A DNA stretch of 64,000 nucleotides. Source: Isoetes taiwanensis. Taxonomy: Eukaryota > Streptophyta > Lycopodiopsida > Isoetales > Isoetaceae. How positions within the stretch are numbered: the first letter of the stretch is position 1; the number at the start of each line of letters is the position of its first letter. Both the position numbers and the translations under genes were made by a program. Below the pieces are notes generated by a model, which made no database searches, had not been told where the DNA came from, and worked only from the letters and a program-made list of their open reading frames with translations. The stretch spans positions 9,497,798 to 9,561,797 of the forward strand of contig JAJEKV010000053.1 in the NCBI GenBank assembly GCA_021234155.1, given 5' to 3'. Positions 9,521 through 20,748 of the stretch are shown piece after piece.

Positions 9521-12205
9521 TCCCATGCTTACTCCCAAGTCTGTATTTCCAATATCATTTGACAAGCCGGAAGGAGTACAATCGTACAGGATGAAAGGAG
9601 ATGTTCCAAATAATGGTCTAAATGCTCCAAGCCATGCAGCAGCACTAATATAAGTTCCATATGGCCATAGATAGTTGGGTATGTTGATTTCCCCCAGAAC
9701 TTCAAATTCTCCTTCAAAATCTCCTGCATAGTATCCAATGGGATGTTTTAATATAACTATGATGCAACACTTTATTCAGGTACACTTTATTCGCTTATGA
9801 AATACACTTAGATACATCTCAAACACCTTAGTACTGTCTGTTTAATTTGTCTAAAAAAATCTGAATTAATACATACCAGCAGCTAAGATGACCTTCGGTG
9901 AGAATCTGGGTAATGACGAAGATTAGCAGACTCGTGAGACCGCATCTGTTTTACAAACATGATTTACAAACAAAAGAATAAACCTTGTTCGTTGTATCTG
10001 CAAGTATAGATGTCTTAGCAACAATCAGATAACAAATATAACTTTTCAGGTTAATAAAATAGGCAGTAGAATATACATTGGGCTTCGCCCATGTTGGAAG
10101 CTGCCTTGTTTGCACTTTCAGTTCAGCCTTTGACATATAATGAGAGTGCATCTCATGAGCGCCATGCTAGTTAGTTTTGATTGATCACGAGAAACACAAT
10201 CAATTGTCTCTTCTCTTTCAACCCAACTTGGCCTTCAACGGACATCCCACTTCTCCAATGGTTCAATGCCAAGTTCCAACAACTGGATTTGACAAGCATT
10301 TCTTGTACCTACGTTCCCCATCTCAGGTTTGATGTGATTGCTTCCTGCTACAGGGTCTACATATGGACATAAAGAATATCTGGAAATATATCCAAGGGAC
10401 ATAATACCCATAGCTTTTCTTGCAAAGATGCATATCCTTGCTCAAACGGTCATGAAATGTGGATGCCACTGCTCCAGAAGCATGTGCCTTCCCAGTTGCA
10501 ACGACTGCTGCATCATCAATAGTACTTCGCCATCCACCTATCCCATTTTATCACTGTTGAAAGTAATATCTTGAATCACCTGCAAGATAAGGGTAAGCAA
10601 TGAAAAACCATATTCACATGAACTCTCCAAGACCAAGTGTTTGATCCTACCGCATTTGTAAGGCCGTGATAAAATTCCTGATCATAATCTAGTGAACCGT
10701 TGCTAGTTCCTGTTGATGGTATGCCGAAATGGAGGACTTAATCAGAACCTGCAATCTGCACAAAAACATCTGCACAAACCCTGATAAGCCCACAAATTTG
10801 CTTCATGATTCTGCACCAAAACCTAGCCGCAAATCCAGGAAGGAGCCAAGCTGCATCAAATCCATCTGCCGCTCCTTACCCTTGTCTTCTGGCTCCACGA
10901 ACCGGATATATTTGTGGACAGATAAGAGTTGGTAAACTGGGATGGAGCTGCGTGTTGAAGCCAGAATTGCAACTAGAGCCCAAAAGGTAGATGAAAAAAC
11001 TTCGTTGCTGCTAACCATTCTGAAACCCTAGGGTTTGTATGCACTATGGTTGCATGTATGTAAGCCCTTCGAAAGAAATGCTTTGGCGCCATCCTCTGCA
11101 CTAAAGCACTAATGCTTCCACTCCAAATCTGTTTCCACTGTATCACAAGAACATTAATTTTTTGCAAGAATGCCCTGAAATGCTATCCACGAGGCTTGCA
11201 TGTTCAGCCCCTAAAATAAAAAGAGGGCTTTTGTTGTGAGCCCTTGGATGTTGGACCATTGAAAAAAAATAGCTAAATCAACGACTAAGAAATGGTGCAC
11301 TCTAGATGTACGCATTAGTACATCCATTCGAATACGCCATGAAATCTTAGGAAAACCTTTGTGAAAAGCGTACAAAAACACAAAGAAAACCTTCTGGTAT
11401 TATGCTACATATGGATACTTGGGCTGCAATATATGTTCATATTCTCAAATTATGCAATAAACATCAAATGAAGCAGAAGATCGCCATAATTACCAGGGGC
11501 TGCAATCACTACAACCACCGATGTGCATCCAAGTTCTAAAGGCATTGTTAAAATCAATGAAAAGAAACTAATATCAATAAGCATTGTAATGCAACAATTA
11601 CCTGATATGTATAAGGCGCGCCACAAAGACAATAAGCATACACTAAAAGACATGTATCTCTTATATATGCTCAGTTTTCCAAAGCATTTGCAGTGGTTTT
11701 GCTTCATTAGGTGAATTGAGTAGCCTCTAATCTCACTATTCAGCTTGTAAATTCTGCTAGAAGAGCCTGCATTCTTTGTATTATTTGCACCGGATATTTG
11801 TCATGGAAGCTTTGAGGCAAACAAATGACATGCTGTGATTCTTGCATTGATGGATTAAATCAAACACGTAACTTTTTTAAAATACGTCAAGCTCAGCTAT
11901 AGGATACCAATCTCATTAGAGCTGGGGCTGCTATTTTTTTTTCATTGCTTATATTTTGAATGTTAATGCCTCAATGGCATGGTTTGAGCAGTAATTGTTT
12001 TTACTCAATTATGGCTATGCTCAGTACCTTTTTTTTTTCTCTGGTCAGTGGCCAACGTATCCAAATGCTCGAAATATGCTTCAATACTAGATTTGGAGCA
12101 ACATAAAATGCTGGCAATATCTAAAACGAAGGGAAAGATATACTTACCATACCATCGGCTTTCGCAGGTCCAGGAGCTCCAAGATCGCGACCAGGTATTA
12201 ACCTG
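9521..12205 (-). other. Scattered exon-like segments of an unidentified minus-strand gene or gene relic
   Basis: Several minus-strand segments read like conserved protein bounded by splice signals. One is 9723-9533 (acceptor TATGCAG, donor GTAAGC; includes EINIPNYLWPYGTYIS and FRPLFGTSPFILYDC). Others lie near 10580-10386 (STIDDAAVVATGKAHASGA), 10740-10640 (STGTSNGSLDYDQEFYHGL) and 10360-10240 (PYVDPVAGSNHIKPEMGN). 11018-10880 has an ATG, a hydrophobic stretch and donor GTAAGG. 12202-12148 has IPGRDLGAPGPAKADGM and donor GTAAGT. I do not recognise the protein. One reading-frame break near 10545 suggests decay. Whether these belong to one gene is uncertain. Confidence 0.35.
11216..11407 (-). 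repeat. Non-autonomous repeat, family C, copy 2
   Basis: Reverse complement begins GTAGCATAATACCAGAAGGTT and continues through TACGCTTTTCAC and CTAGAGTGCACCATTTC, matching the copy at 8391-8709 but without the internal duplication. Confidence 0.6.
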
Positions 12206-12778
12206 TAATTTCAACATTAAAAAGACCCAGTTGTTATTAGAATAGAATGGTTTTAAGGGCCAAAAATTGACATGTAAAATTTGACCAAATAATCATATCA
12301 ATTCAATGGCCAACTTTTGTTGGAAATGTGCATTGTAGTAATATCCAGCTCTTATTTAGAAGTCCAAAATGGATGCAAGCAAAAAGAGGCTATGCTAAGC
12401 TTCCATGCTTTTCCTTAGGAGACACAAACAACAATGAGCCTACATGAAAAAACGATGGATCCATGGCTAGTGACCGAGGGTCTTATGAATGATATACATA
12501 ATTCACCAGCTAGAATACGCCGGCAGAGTGGTATCAAACTGCGGCTGCTAGCCTAAAGACCTTCCCAGCTGTAGCAATAATAGCATACTAGTTTTTGAAC
12601 CTAGCCATCATTACATAATTTATGCTCCACCTAGCTATTTAGACAGAGATCCATGTCTTCTTAACCTTCAGCTGCAAGATATACCATTTCATAGTTCTTA
12701 GTATTGGAATCAGACACCCATCAGCAAGGTGTTACATTCATTTGATGTTTGGTGGTTTAATTTAGGTTGTTCCTTTTG

Positions 12779-13196
12779 CTACATATTCTAAACGAGGTGC
12801 ACCCTGGACTACCACAGTCGTCGGATCTGTCAATCCTACGGCCCAGACTGTATATTGGAGCCTCTGGACACCTCTCGTTTCGATTATGCTCAATTATGAT
12901 TGGGGACGCCTATGATTTTAAGATGTCAAATACGAGTTTGCCTAAGGTTTTGATAGTATGTAAGCTTTTAGAATATGAAATACGGGGATTCGAACCTCTA
13001 CCAAAATAATTCAATATCCTAATAAGACTACTTTAACCAATCTAACCAGTGAGCTAATATGACTATTTTTTATCTTAAATCCATGTTTTTTTTTTTATAA
13101 TAACCCATTGAATTGTTTTTGGGATATGGTCTATGGTTTCAAGAATTATATCTATATCAAATCCCCCTGGAACCCCCTGTTATTTTGCTACATATT
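12779..13196 (-). repeat. SINE-like repeat with A/B boxes, family B, copy 1
   Basis: On the minus strand it begins AATATGTAGCAAAATAACAG followed by GGGGTTCCAGGGGGATTT, and contains TTAGCTCACTGGTTAGA (A-box-like) and GGTTCGAATCC (B box). It ends GGTGCACCTCG-TTTAGAATATGTAG. Two further copies lie head to tail at 47107-47954. About 420 bp; the boxes suggest RNA polymerase III transcription, but no poly-A tail is seen. Confidence 0.65.
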
Positions 13197-13322
13197 AGCT
13201 CCTGAAGTTCAGCATGGCGGTGAGGGCCTGCTATTTTTGTCTCATGATTGCATGTATAAGTTCAGCGAGATCATTCTAATATAGATGTTCTTCTGCCTTG
13301 TGAATTACGCTTGTATTCATTA

Positions 13323-13468
13323 TGATATCAGAGCAGGTCAGTCAAAGGGGATAAACAAATCGATCAAGCTATGGGAAGAATTGAGAAGCTCACGCATGCA
13401 AATGCATTTTACTGGTTCATAAAGGTTAAAGGAAAGCTTTCAGAAAAGGTCTTGTAGCACATTGTTTC
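13323..13468 (+). mobile_element. Older copia element (copia-2), left piece: PBS and start of gag
   Basis: TGATATCAGAGCAGG (13323) resembles a Met-tRNA primer-binding site. From 13371 a gag-like frame (MGRIEKLTHANAFYWF) runs to 13468, where the copia-1 5' LTR begins. The frame and the GTTTC target site resume at 20051. Its own 5' LTR would lie before 13323 but I cannot define its start. Confidence 0.6.
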
Positions 13469-14781
13469 TGAAGGTTTATCAGCTTATAAGTTATCATTAA
13501 ACATCTTGGTACAAGGGATAAATATGTGTTGAGAAACAATGTGTGAAGGTTATAGCATAATCATGAATGGGTGCTCTATCATTGAATATGGAATGAATAC
13601 CATTATTTCATTCAATGGTTCTAAATGGGTTATTTTTAATGATTCAAATTGCAATGGTTCACAAGGCCGACGAACAGCCTCAGGCCTGTGGGATATTGTT
13701 TCGAATGTCAGAGAAATGAATTTATACCTGTGGGATAAATAAGAAACATGAAAAGCTCAAAGTAGAAGGTTGATCTGGCACAAAACCGCCGGATTTGCTA
13801 AGATATAGGGAGGAATACTGTTTGGGGTCTGGGTTCGGGAACTCCTGGAAGACAGCCCTCTGTGAGGACCCGTGGATCTAACAGGAGAATCCGGGGGACT
13901 ATGTCACGGGGATTTGCAAGAAGAGAAGAAGAAGAAGAAAACAGAACAAATGAGAGGAAAACGATAAGCTTCCTTGATATCAATGATGAACTTACATGAG
14001 CTCTCGCAATAGAGAGAAAAACTGAAAGGAGACAAGACTCAAAACTCATCTAGCCATCATATGCTAGCTCTACTCATATATATAGTACAATGGCCTTGGG
14101 CCCAATATAGACACTCTGACTGATCTCGGTGCCAACTCCTGGAAGGAGGCCTGATTTGCAGGAATGTTGGCGGTGCCTCTTTAAATGCCTAGAATCACGC
14201 TGACGCTGACACGGGCGGTGACGGGTCATCACTTGTCTGAGCGGCGCCTCTTGTTGACGGACGCAGGCTTTGACTGCGTGGTCTGCTGCTTGGTCTTCTG
14301 CTGAGCCTTTGATGGCTGACCCGTGGCTGACTGAGGATCCTTGAGCTTGACCTGGTCTGTCGTATGCATGAATAGTCCTGTACCAGGAGGCACAGGAATA
14401 ACAAATACGTTAAACAGAGGTTGGACATCTTTATGGATGGATTGGATCAGTGAAAGAGGACACGATCTGGCAGCAAATAATCTGGTCAATGAGTGAACAG
14501 TAAATGGGTCAATGCTCGAGCTACAGTGACTGTGCTACAGTGTTCTGAAATTATTTCAATGGTTATTATTGTGCTTAATAACCTTATTATCAAGGGAGCA
14601 TGACACCATAGAACTATAGGGAATTAGAGACCATATTGTGGCTTCCCTATACGTTCTTATTTTGATTGAAAAATACTTCATGTTGTTGGTGATTTAATGA
14701 TTGGTGCTAATTCAAAGATAAAATCTTGCTAGACATTGGAAAGATTGTTGATCAAATGGTTAATTCACTAAATTCTCTTCA
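13469..14781 (+). repeat. Copia-1 5' LTR (interrupted)
   Basis: About 723 bp of LTR plus a 585-bp insertion and its 5-bp duplication. It matches 19258-20050 on either side of the insertion. The PBS follows one base after its end. Confidence 0.9.
13819..14403. mobile_element. Solo LTR (585 bp) inside the copia-1 5' LTR
   Basis: Starts TGTTTGGGG and ends GGAATAACA (TGTT...AACA ends). AATAC is duplicated on both sides (13814-13818 and 14404-14408). The copia-1 3' LTR shows the empty site (GGAATCCGTTAAAC). Contains TATATATAG near 14077. No internal coding sequence, so it is a solo LTR of an unrelated family. Confidence 0.88.
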
Positions 14782-14782
14782 T

Positions 14783-14794
14783 TGGTATCAGAGC
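14783..14794 (+). other. Copia-1 primer-binding site
   Basis: TGGTATCAGAGC, complementary to the 3' end of plant initiator Met-tRNA, one base after the 5' LTR. Confidence 0.9.
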
Positions 14795-14800
14795 TATAAG

Positions 14801-15855
14801 ATGTCTAGTAGATTTGCTGCAAGTTTGCTGAACACTATTGATGTGTACAAAGGTGGCTCAGGGTTCCAGGTGTGGAAAGATGCCATTAAATATGTGTTAG
14901 AGGTGGAAGACCTCTGGGGTCTAGTTGATCCAAATGGGGCAGCTAGTGCTGAAGCAGGAATACTGACTAGAACAGATTCTACAGGATCAGCAGCTGGTAC
15001 AGTAGCTCAGCCTACAGCTGGCAGTGCAAGTGTGACATAAGGAGGAGTTAGTGGCTCTAGTGGAGGCAAATCTCTGCAAGCTAAGGCCAAAGAAGCTCAA
15101 GGGATCATATCTTGTAAGGTAAGTCCCTCAATTCGTCTTAAGCTTAGATCTCTTGGTCCTAGAGAGATGTGGAAATTTTTATTGAAACACTATGAGGAAA
15201 AAACATCTTCACAAATAGACTTGCTTGAAAATGAATTAAGGGGTTTGAAGCTGAGAGAGGATGAAGATGTGGGAGAGTTTTTTAGCAAATTTGATAACTT
15301 AATTGTTGATTTGAGTGGAGCTGGAGTTATAATCTCAGAAAGAAGTCAGATCTTGCAAATATCCAGAGCTATAGGTGAAAATGAAACTTTAGCCTTGTTT
15401 ATTAGAAATTCATGCAGATCCAGAGAAGAAGCTGAAGTGACTTTAAGAACTGAATGGGAACAAAAGAAAATCTTACGGCAAAGCCAGAATGATGAAACTC
15501 CTGAAGTGTTGGTTGTCAAAAGAAAAGAAAAAGTGGTATGCTATAACTGACATGAGTTAGGGCATTATAAAAATGAGTGCCCTAGACTTAAGAAGGAGTT
15601 TAATTGCTACACATGTGGAGGGAGAGGGCATGTAGCATCAAAGTGTCCAACTCCCAAGAATTTTGGCAAATCTCGAGGAAGAGGAGAGTCAAGCAGGGGC
15701 AGATTTGGAAGAGGAAGAGGTCGAGGGCATGATAAGGCATATATTGCTCAAGAACAAGAAATTTCTTCCAAAGGAGTGGCTGAGGAGGAAGATGAAGATG
15801 AGGTACATGCTGAATTTGCTGTGATAAATGATAGTATTGCTACTAACAAATAGTT
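14801..15855 (+). pseudogene. Copia-1 gag with zinc knuckles
   Basis: One continuous frame from ATG 14801 to about 15855, broken by TAA (15038-15040) and TGA (15548-15550). It includes the gag helix region (YKGGSGFQVWKDAIKYVL; later EMWKFLLKHYEEKTSSQIDL) and two CCHC-like knuckles. The first is CYN-stop-HELGHYKNEC, damaged by the TGA; the second, CYTCGGRGHVASKC, is intact. An RG-rich stretch (SRGRGESSRGRFGRGRGRG-like) follows. Gag packages the element RNA. Inactive because of the stops. Confidence 0.85.
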
Positions 15856-17514
15856 GATAGTGGAGCTAAAGATCAGTAGTGCAATCTACTGATCTGTTGA
15901 AGAATATATCCACTACAAGTTCCAGGAAAATTCAAGTAGGGAATGGAGCTCTTCAAGAGGTGAAGGGGACTGGTCTTTTACAGTTAGAAGATCTTAAAGG
16001 AATGTTGTGAACATAAAGGATGTTCTGTGTGTGCCAGCAATAATCAAAAATTTGATTTCTGTTAGCCAGTTACGTGATTTGGGGTATCGAGTGGTTTTTG
16101 AAGGAGATAAATGTAATGTGTATATGAATAATGAATTAAAGTTTGTTGCCAAAAGGGTTGGAAATCGTTTTGAAATGAATAATGTGATGCATCATAGCAT
16201 AAATACAATACAAGAAGACAGTGTTGGTTCCGATCTTGAGGCATAAGTTGTGGCAGGCTTACCAAGTCTCAAGCTTGTCTGGCACAGTTAAGCGGGAAAT
16301 TTGGTCGACATTCCTACAGATTGTGGACCATGATGGGTGCTTCATTTCTTAGCACCACACTTATCATTGTACTTGATCGCATTCTAGTGGTTTAATATAT
16401 TCTTATATTCTTCAAAAAAAAAAAAGACAGTGTTGACTTGTGGCACAGAAGGCTAGCACACACAAATTACAAAAATCTCAAATCCTTATTGAAGCATGGC
16501 TACATAAGTTACCATGATAACCAGGCAAATGAGTTTATTTGTGAAGGATGTGCCTTAGGGAAATTAAACAGGCTGCCATTCCATAAAAGTAAGACCAGAG
16601 CTCAGCAAGTTCTAGAATTAGTACATTCAGACTTATGTGGTCCCTTGAATGTGCAAAGTAGAAACAACAAAAGGTACTTTATAACATTCACAGATGACTA
16701 TAGCAGGAAGTGCAAGACATACTGTTTAGCAAAGAAATCTCAAGCTTTGTGTGCATTCAAACAATATGTGGCAGAAATGGAAAGAGAAACCGGTCTCAAA
16801 CTTAAATGCATTAGGTCTGATAGAGGGGGAGAATACCTTGCTAAACAATTTAAGAAATTTTGCATAGCTCATGGGATTAAAAGGCAGCTGACCTGCAGAT
16901 ATTCCCTTCAGCAAAACGGAGTCTCAGAAAGGAAGAATAGAACATTAATGGATGCAGTAAGAGCAATGATTAAGGGAAGTGGTCTGCCTAATAAATTGTG
17001 GGAAGAGGCATTATCTACTGCAGTTCTAATACAAAACATGCTGCCATCAGCCAGTCTAAAAGGGAACATTCCAGATATTCTATGGAATTCAAACAAAAGG
17101 CTAAACTATGAAAGGTTAAAAGCTTTTGGATGCTTGGTGTACACTCATGTTCCAGTTGAGCTAAGGAAAAAACTAGACAACAAGGCAGAAATAGGATTTC
17201 TTGTAGGGTATGATGAGGAATCCAAAGGTTATAGGATATATGTTCGTGACACTAAATCTGTCATAATTAGAAGGGATATTTTGTTCAATGAGAACATACT
17301 ATACAAGGACAGATACAAGAAAGGAGTCAAAACTGTCATAACAAAATCAGAGGCACAACCTGAGTTTGAAATTGATGATGCAGATGATAATGAGGAAGAA
17401 AATCTAAATTCAGCAGAAATAGAGGTTCCAGAGATGGCAAATGTACCAGCAGAGGAACAAGGTCAAGAAGGTTCAGAGGACCATCATATAGTGAAGAAGA
17501 AGAGAAAAACTTAG
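15856..17514 (+). pseudogene. Copia-1 protease and integrase
   Basis: A protease site reads VDSGAKDQ near 15860, in a different frame from gag. The integrase pre-domain (LWHRRLAHTNYKNL) and HHCC finger (ICEGCALGK) begin at 16438. The DDE core shows HSDLCGPL, IRSDRGGEY and QNGVSERKN. The frame is interrupted by a retroposon at 16227-16423, which sits between DSV and DLWHRR of the ancestral protein, and by TAG at 17512. The integrase would insert the element cDNA; this copy cannot. Confidence 0.88.
16227..16423 (+). mobile_element. Poly-A retroposon with 12-bp target duplication
   Basis: AAGACAGTGTTG is duplicated at 16215-16226 and 16424-16435. The insert ends CTTATATTCTTC plus an A run. No protein or tRNA similarity is seen. 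It could be a SINE or a 5'-truncated LINE tail, mobilised by an L1-type machinery such as that at 55906-62638. Confidence 0.85.
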
Positions 17515-19183
17515 GCAGAAAAATTAATGGAAGAAGCTAAATTAGAAGAAGGAAAACTATATGGGAGAAATGAATTAGGGATAAGTAGAAGAGTTGTCAC
17601 ATTTGAACATGAGCAAATTATGGCCATGTTAGAGGATGAAGTTGTTCCCCAAAGCTTTGATGAAGTTCAACAAAGTAAAGACAAAGATAAATGGATAGCA
17701 GCCATGGATGATGAGCTTAAATCATTTCAAGAGACCAAAACATATGAGTTGGTTAAATATGATGGTAAGCAAAATATTATTGGAAGCAAATGGTTGTACA
17801 AAATTAAATTAAACCCTGATGGGAGTAAGAAATTCAAGGCAAGATTAGTTGCTCAGGGATACACACAAAAAAAGGGACGAGATTATGATGAAACATACTC
17901 TCCTATAGTCAAACTTACAAGCATCAGAGTTTTGTTAGCTATGGCAAATGCAGTGAATTTGGAAATCCACCATATGGATGTGAAAACAGCATTTTTGAAT
18001 GCAACTCTTGAAGAGGAGGCTTATATGAAATAGGCTCCAGGATATTCACATGGCAAGGATATGGTTTGGAAGCTCAACAGGGCTATTTATGGTCTGAAAC
18101 AGTCCCCAAGAGAATGGTACCTATGTATAAATCATTTCTTGCAAGAACAGGGATTTAAGAAATTGCAAAATGATGGGAATCTTTATAGATTTGAGCAAAA
18201 TGGAGAATATTGCATCATCGCCTTATATGTAGATGATTGCATTATGGTTGCAAGCTCTTTACAAATTCTGAACATATGCAAAGATATTTTAAAATCCAGG
18301 TTCCAAATGTCAGACCTAGGTGAGCTAAAAAAAATTCTTGGAATTGAAGTTGTGAGGAACATTTGAAATGGACAAAGCTGCCTTAAAGCACACATATAAG
18401 AAATATGCTGAAGAGGTTTAACCTAACTGAAGCTAAACCTTCTAAGATCCCTATCATGATATCACTAATGAGGAGATTTCTGAAATGCAAAATGTGCCTT
18501 ATAGAGCTCTGGTTGGTTGCCTACTATTTTTGACAAACAGTACTAGGCCTGACATAGCATATGCAGTTAACATTTTGAGCAGGAGAAATCATGATGCTAT
18601 TAAAGTACATTGGGAGGCAGCTAAAAGAGTGCTCAAATATCTAAAGGGAACTCAAACACATGGTATTTGTTTTAACTCAGAAGATCTAACCATGATGAGT
18701 TATAGTGATGCAGATTGGGGAGGAGATCTGCACACTAGAAGATCAACATCTGGCTATGCAATCTTCTTAGGAGGAGGAGTGATAACCTGAAAATGCAAAA
18801 GGCAAACTGCAGTAGCAATGAGCTCAGCTGAAGCAGAATATGCTGCATCTTCCCTTGTTGCCAAAGAATTAGTGTGGTTGAGAAGGTTGCTTAATGAAAT
18901 AGGTTGTAGACAACAAGCACCAACAGAAATCTGGACTGACAGACAGAGTTGTATAGCAATTGTCAAGAATCCAGTCTATCATGATAGAACCAAATATATT
19001 GAGCTAAACATGCATTTTATAAGGGATCTAGCAGAGAAGAAGCTCATACAGATGACATATGTTGATACAAATAATCAAGTTGCAGATGTATTCACTAAAG
19101 CTCTACCAGAAACTAAAGTTGCAAAGTTCAGGGCAAAATTAAATGTTGCAGACTTGTACTCTTATAAGTTGAAGGAGGAGTGA
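17515..19183 (+). pseudogene. Copia-1 reverse transcriptase and RNase H
   Basis: RT begins within the frame after 17515 (WIAAMDDELKSF, SKWLYKIK, HHMDVKTAFLNA, NRAIYGLKQSPREW) and has the catalytic LYVDDCIMVA near 18224. A frameshift lies between 18366 and 18485. RNase H follows: SYSDADWGGD, MSSAEAEYAA, and YVDTNNQVADVFTKAL near the end. In-frame stops at 18031 (TAG), 18364 (TGA) and 18788 (TGA, replacing an expected Trp) mostly look like C-to-T type transitions, as expected for methylated repeats. Confidence 0.9.
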
Positions 19184-19257
19184 AGGGTTATCAGCTTGCA
19201 AAGTTCAGGGCAAGATTAAATGTTGCAGACTTGTACACTTATAAGCTGAAGGAGGAG
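19120..19257 (+). repeat. Duplicated polypurine tract region before the copia-1 3' LTR
   Basis: The ~67-bp stretch from GCAAAGTTCAGGGCAA to GCTGAAGGAGGAG appears twice in tandem (19120-19190 and 19197-19257). Both copies end with the polypurine tract GAAGGAGGAG followed by TGAAGG. Only the second joins the full LTR. Confidence 0.8.
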
Positions 19258-20050
19258 TGAAGGTTTATCAGCTTATAAGTTATCATTAAACATCTTGGTT
19301 CAAGGGATAAACTTGAGAAACAATGTGTGAAGGTTATAGCATAATCATGAAACATGGATGCTCTATCATTGAATATAGATAGATAGATAGTATTTTAACG
19401 TCACGCCACTAGGCAGCATCCAACTGGACATGTGACCACACACCACACTACATTGCTACCATTATTTCATTCAATGGTTCTAAATGGGTTATTTTTAATG
19501 ATTCAAATTGCAATGGTTCACAAGGCCGACGAACAGCCTCAGGCATGTGGGATATTGTTTCGAATGTCAGAGAAATGAACTTATGCCTGTGGGATAAATA
19601 AGAAACATGAAAAGCTCAAAGTAGAAGGTTGATCTGGCACGAAACTGCCAGATTTGCTAAGATATAGGGAGGAATCCGTTAAACAGAGGTTGGACATCTT
19701 GATGGATGGATTAGAGCAGTGAAAGAGGACACGATCCGGCAGCAAATAATCTGGTCAATGCGTGAACAGTAAATGGGTCAATGCTCGAGCTACAGTGACT
19801 GTGCTACAGTGTTTTGAAATTATTTCAATGGTTATTATTGTGCTTAATAACCTTATTATTAAGGGAGCATGACACCATAGAACTATAGGGAATTAGAGAC
19901 CATATTGTGGCTTCCCTATACGTTCTTATTTTGATTGAAAAATACTTCATGTTGTTGGTGATTTAATGATTGGTGCTAATTCAAAGATAAAATCTTGCTA
20001 GACATTGGAAAGATTGTTGATCAACTGGTTAATTCACTAAATTCTCTTTA
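19258..20050 (+). repeat. Copia-1 3' LTR
   Basis: 793 bp, starting TGAAGGTTTATC. Carries a ~70-bp extra segment with a (ATAG)n run near 19380 that the 5' LTR lacks. Confidence 0.9.
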
Positions 20051-20748
20051 GTTTCTGGAGATGAGCCATGTCCAGAAGCTACCGTTCCAAAAGCTGAACC
20101 TCTAACCACTGCTCAGATTCTGAAAGGGACTACCCAAACTAACAGCAAAGGGAAACCAAGTGATAGGCAGGCCTTACTGAAGTGGTTGCAGAGAGATTGG
20201 GAAGCATGAAATCGGTTGATGAGATATTTGGATGATACTCTCATTGCTCAAATAGAGGTCGCAGAGAGTGCCAAGGCCACATACAAAAAGAAATGCTTTT
20301 CTCAGCAAGCTAATCTCTACTCAGTGATTTTCACCACTAAGCTTCAAGAATGTACATCTGTAGATGAGTTTATCTCCAAGATCAAAGCAGCTGCTTTACA
20401 ATTACAGGGTATGCAAAAAGGTCTAGATGATGACCTTGTAGTTGGAGCATTGCTTCTAGGATTGTCTGGATCGTACAACAACGTGACGAATCTGATAGGA
20501 TCTGTAGAACACGTAGAGCTTGAGTGGGCTTGTCAACAAATTTTGATGGAAGAGAAAAATCAAATGAGTGGGAAGAAGACCAGTGGCAGGGAAGTTCAAG
20601 CTCTTGTTGGAAGAGCAGAAGGAAATGACACAAGAAGATGCTATAATTGCAATAAGTTCGGGCATATTGCTAGGGATTGTCCTGAACCTGACAGAAGAAA
20701 GAGGAAGCAAAAAAGGCTAGACAAGGAGGATTGTAAGAAACCCAAGTA
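20051..20748 (+). pseudogene. Copia-2 gag, right piece
   Basis: Continues the gag broken at 13468. Key parts are SVDEFISKIKAAALQLQGM, LLGLSGSYNNVTNLI and the zinc knuckle CYNCNKFGHIARDC near residue 140 of the 177-residue open stretch. A TGA near 20208 and the TAG at 20748 interrupt it. Related to, but clearly different from, copia-1 gag. Confidence 0.85.

Larger units (their letters stand above)
13469..20050 (+). mobile_element. Ty1/copia LTR retrotransposon (copia-1), nested in copia-2
   Basis: LTRs at 13469-14781 and 19258-20050 both start TGAAGGTTTATC and end CTCTTCA / CTCTTTA. The 5-bp target duplication GTTTC flanks it (13464-13468 and 20051-20055). Met-tRNA PBS and a polypurine tract are adjacent to the LTRs. 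Domain order is gag, protease, integrase, RT, RNase H, as in copia. Several in-frame TAG/TAA/TGA codons and one insertion make it inactive. The 5' LTR is longer only because a solo LTR lies in it; the 3' LTR has about 70 extra bp near 19380-19460. Confidence 0.93.

Noticed and set aside
14195-14489. Ser/Arg-rich frames near 14.2-14.5 kb
   Set aside because: They fall in the solo LTR inserted in the copia-1 LTR.
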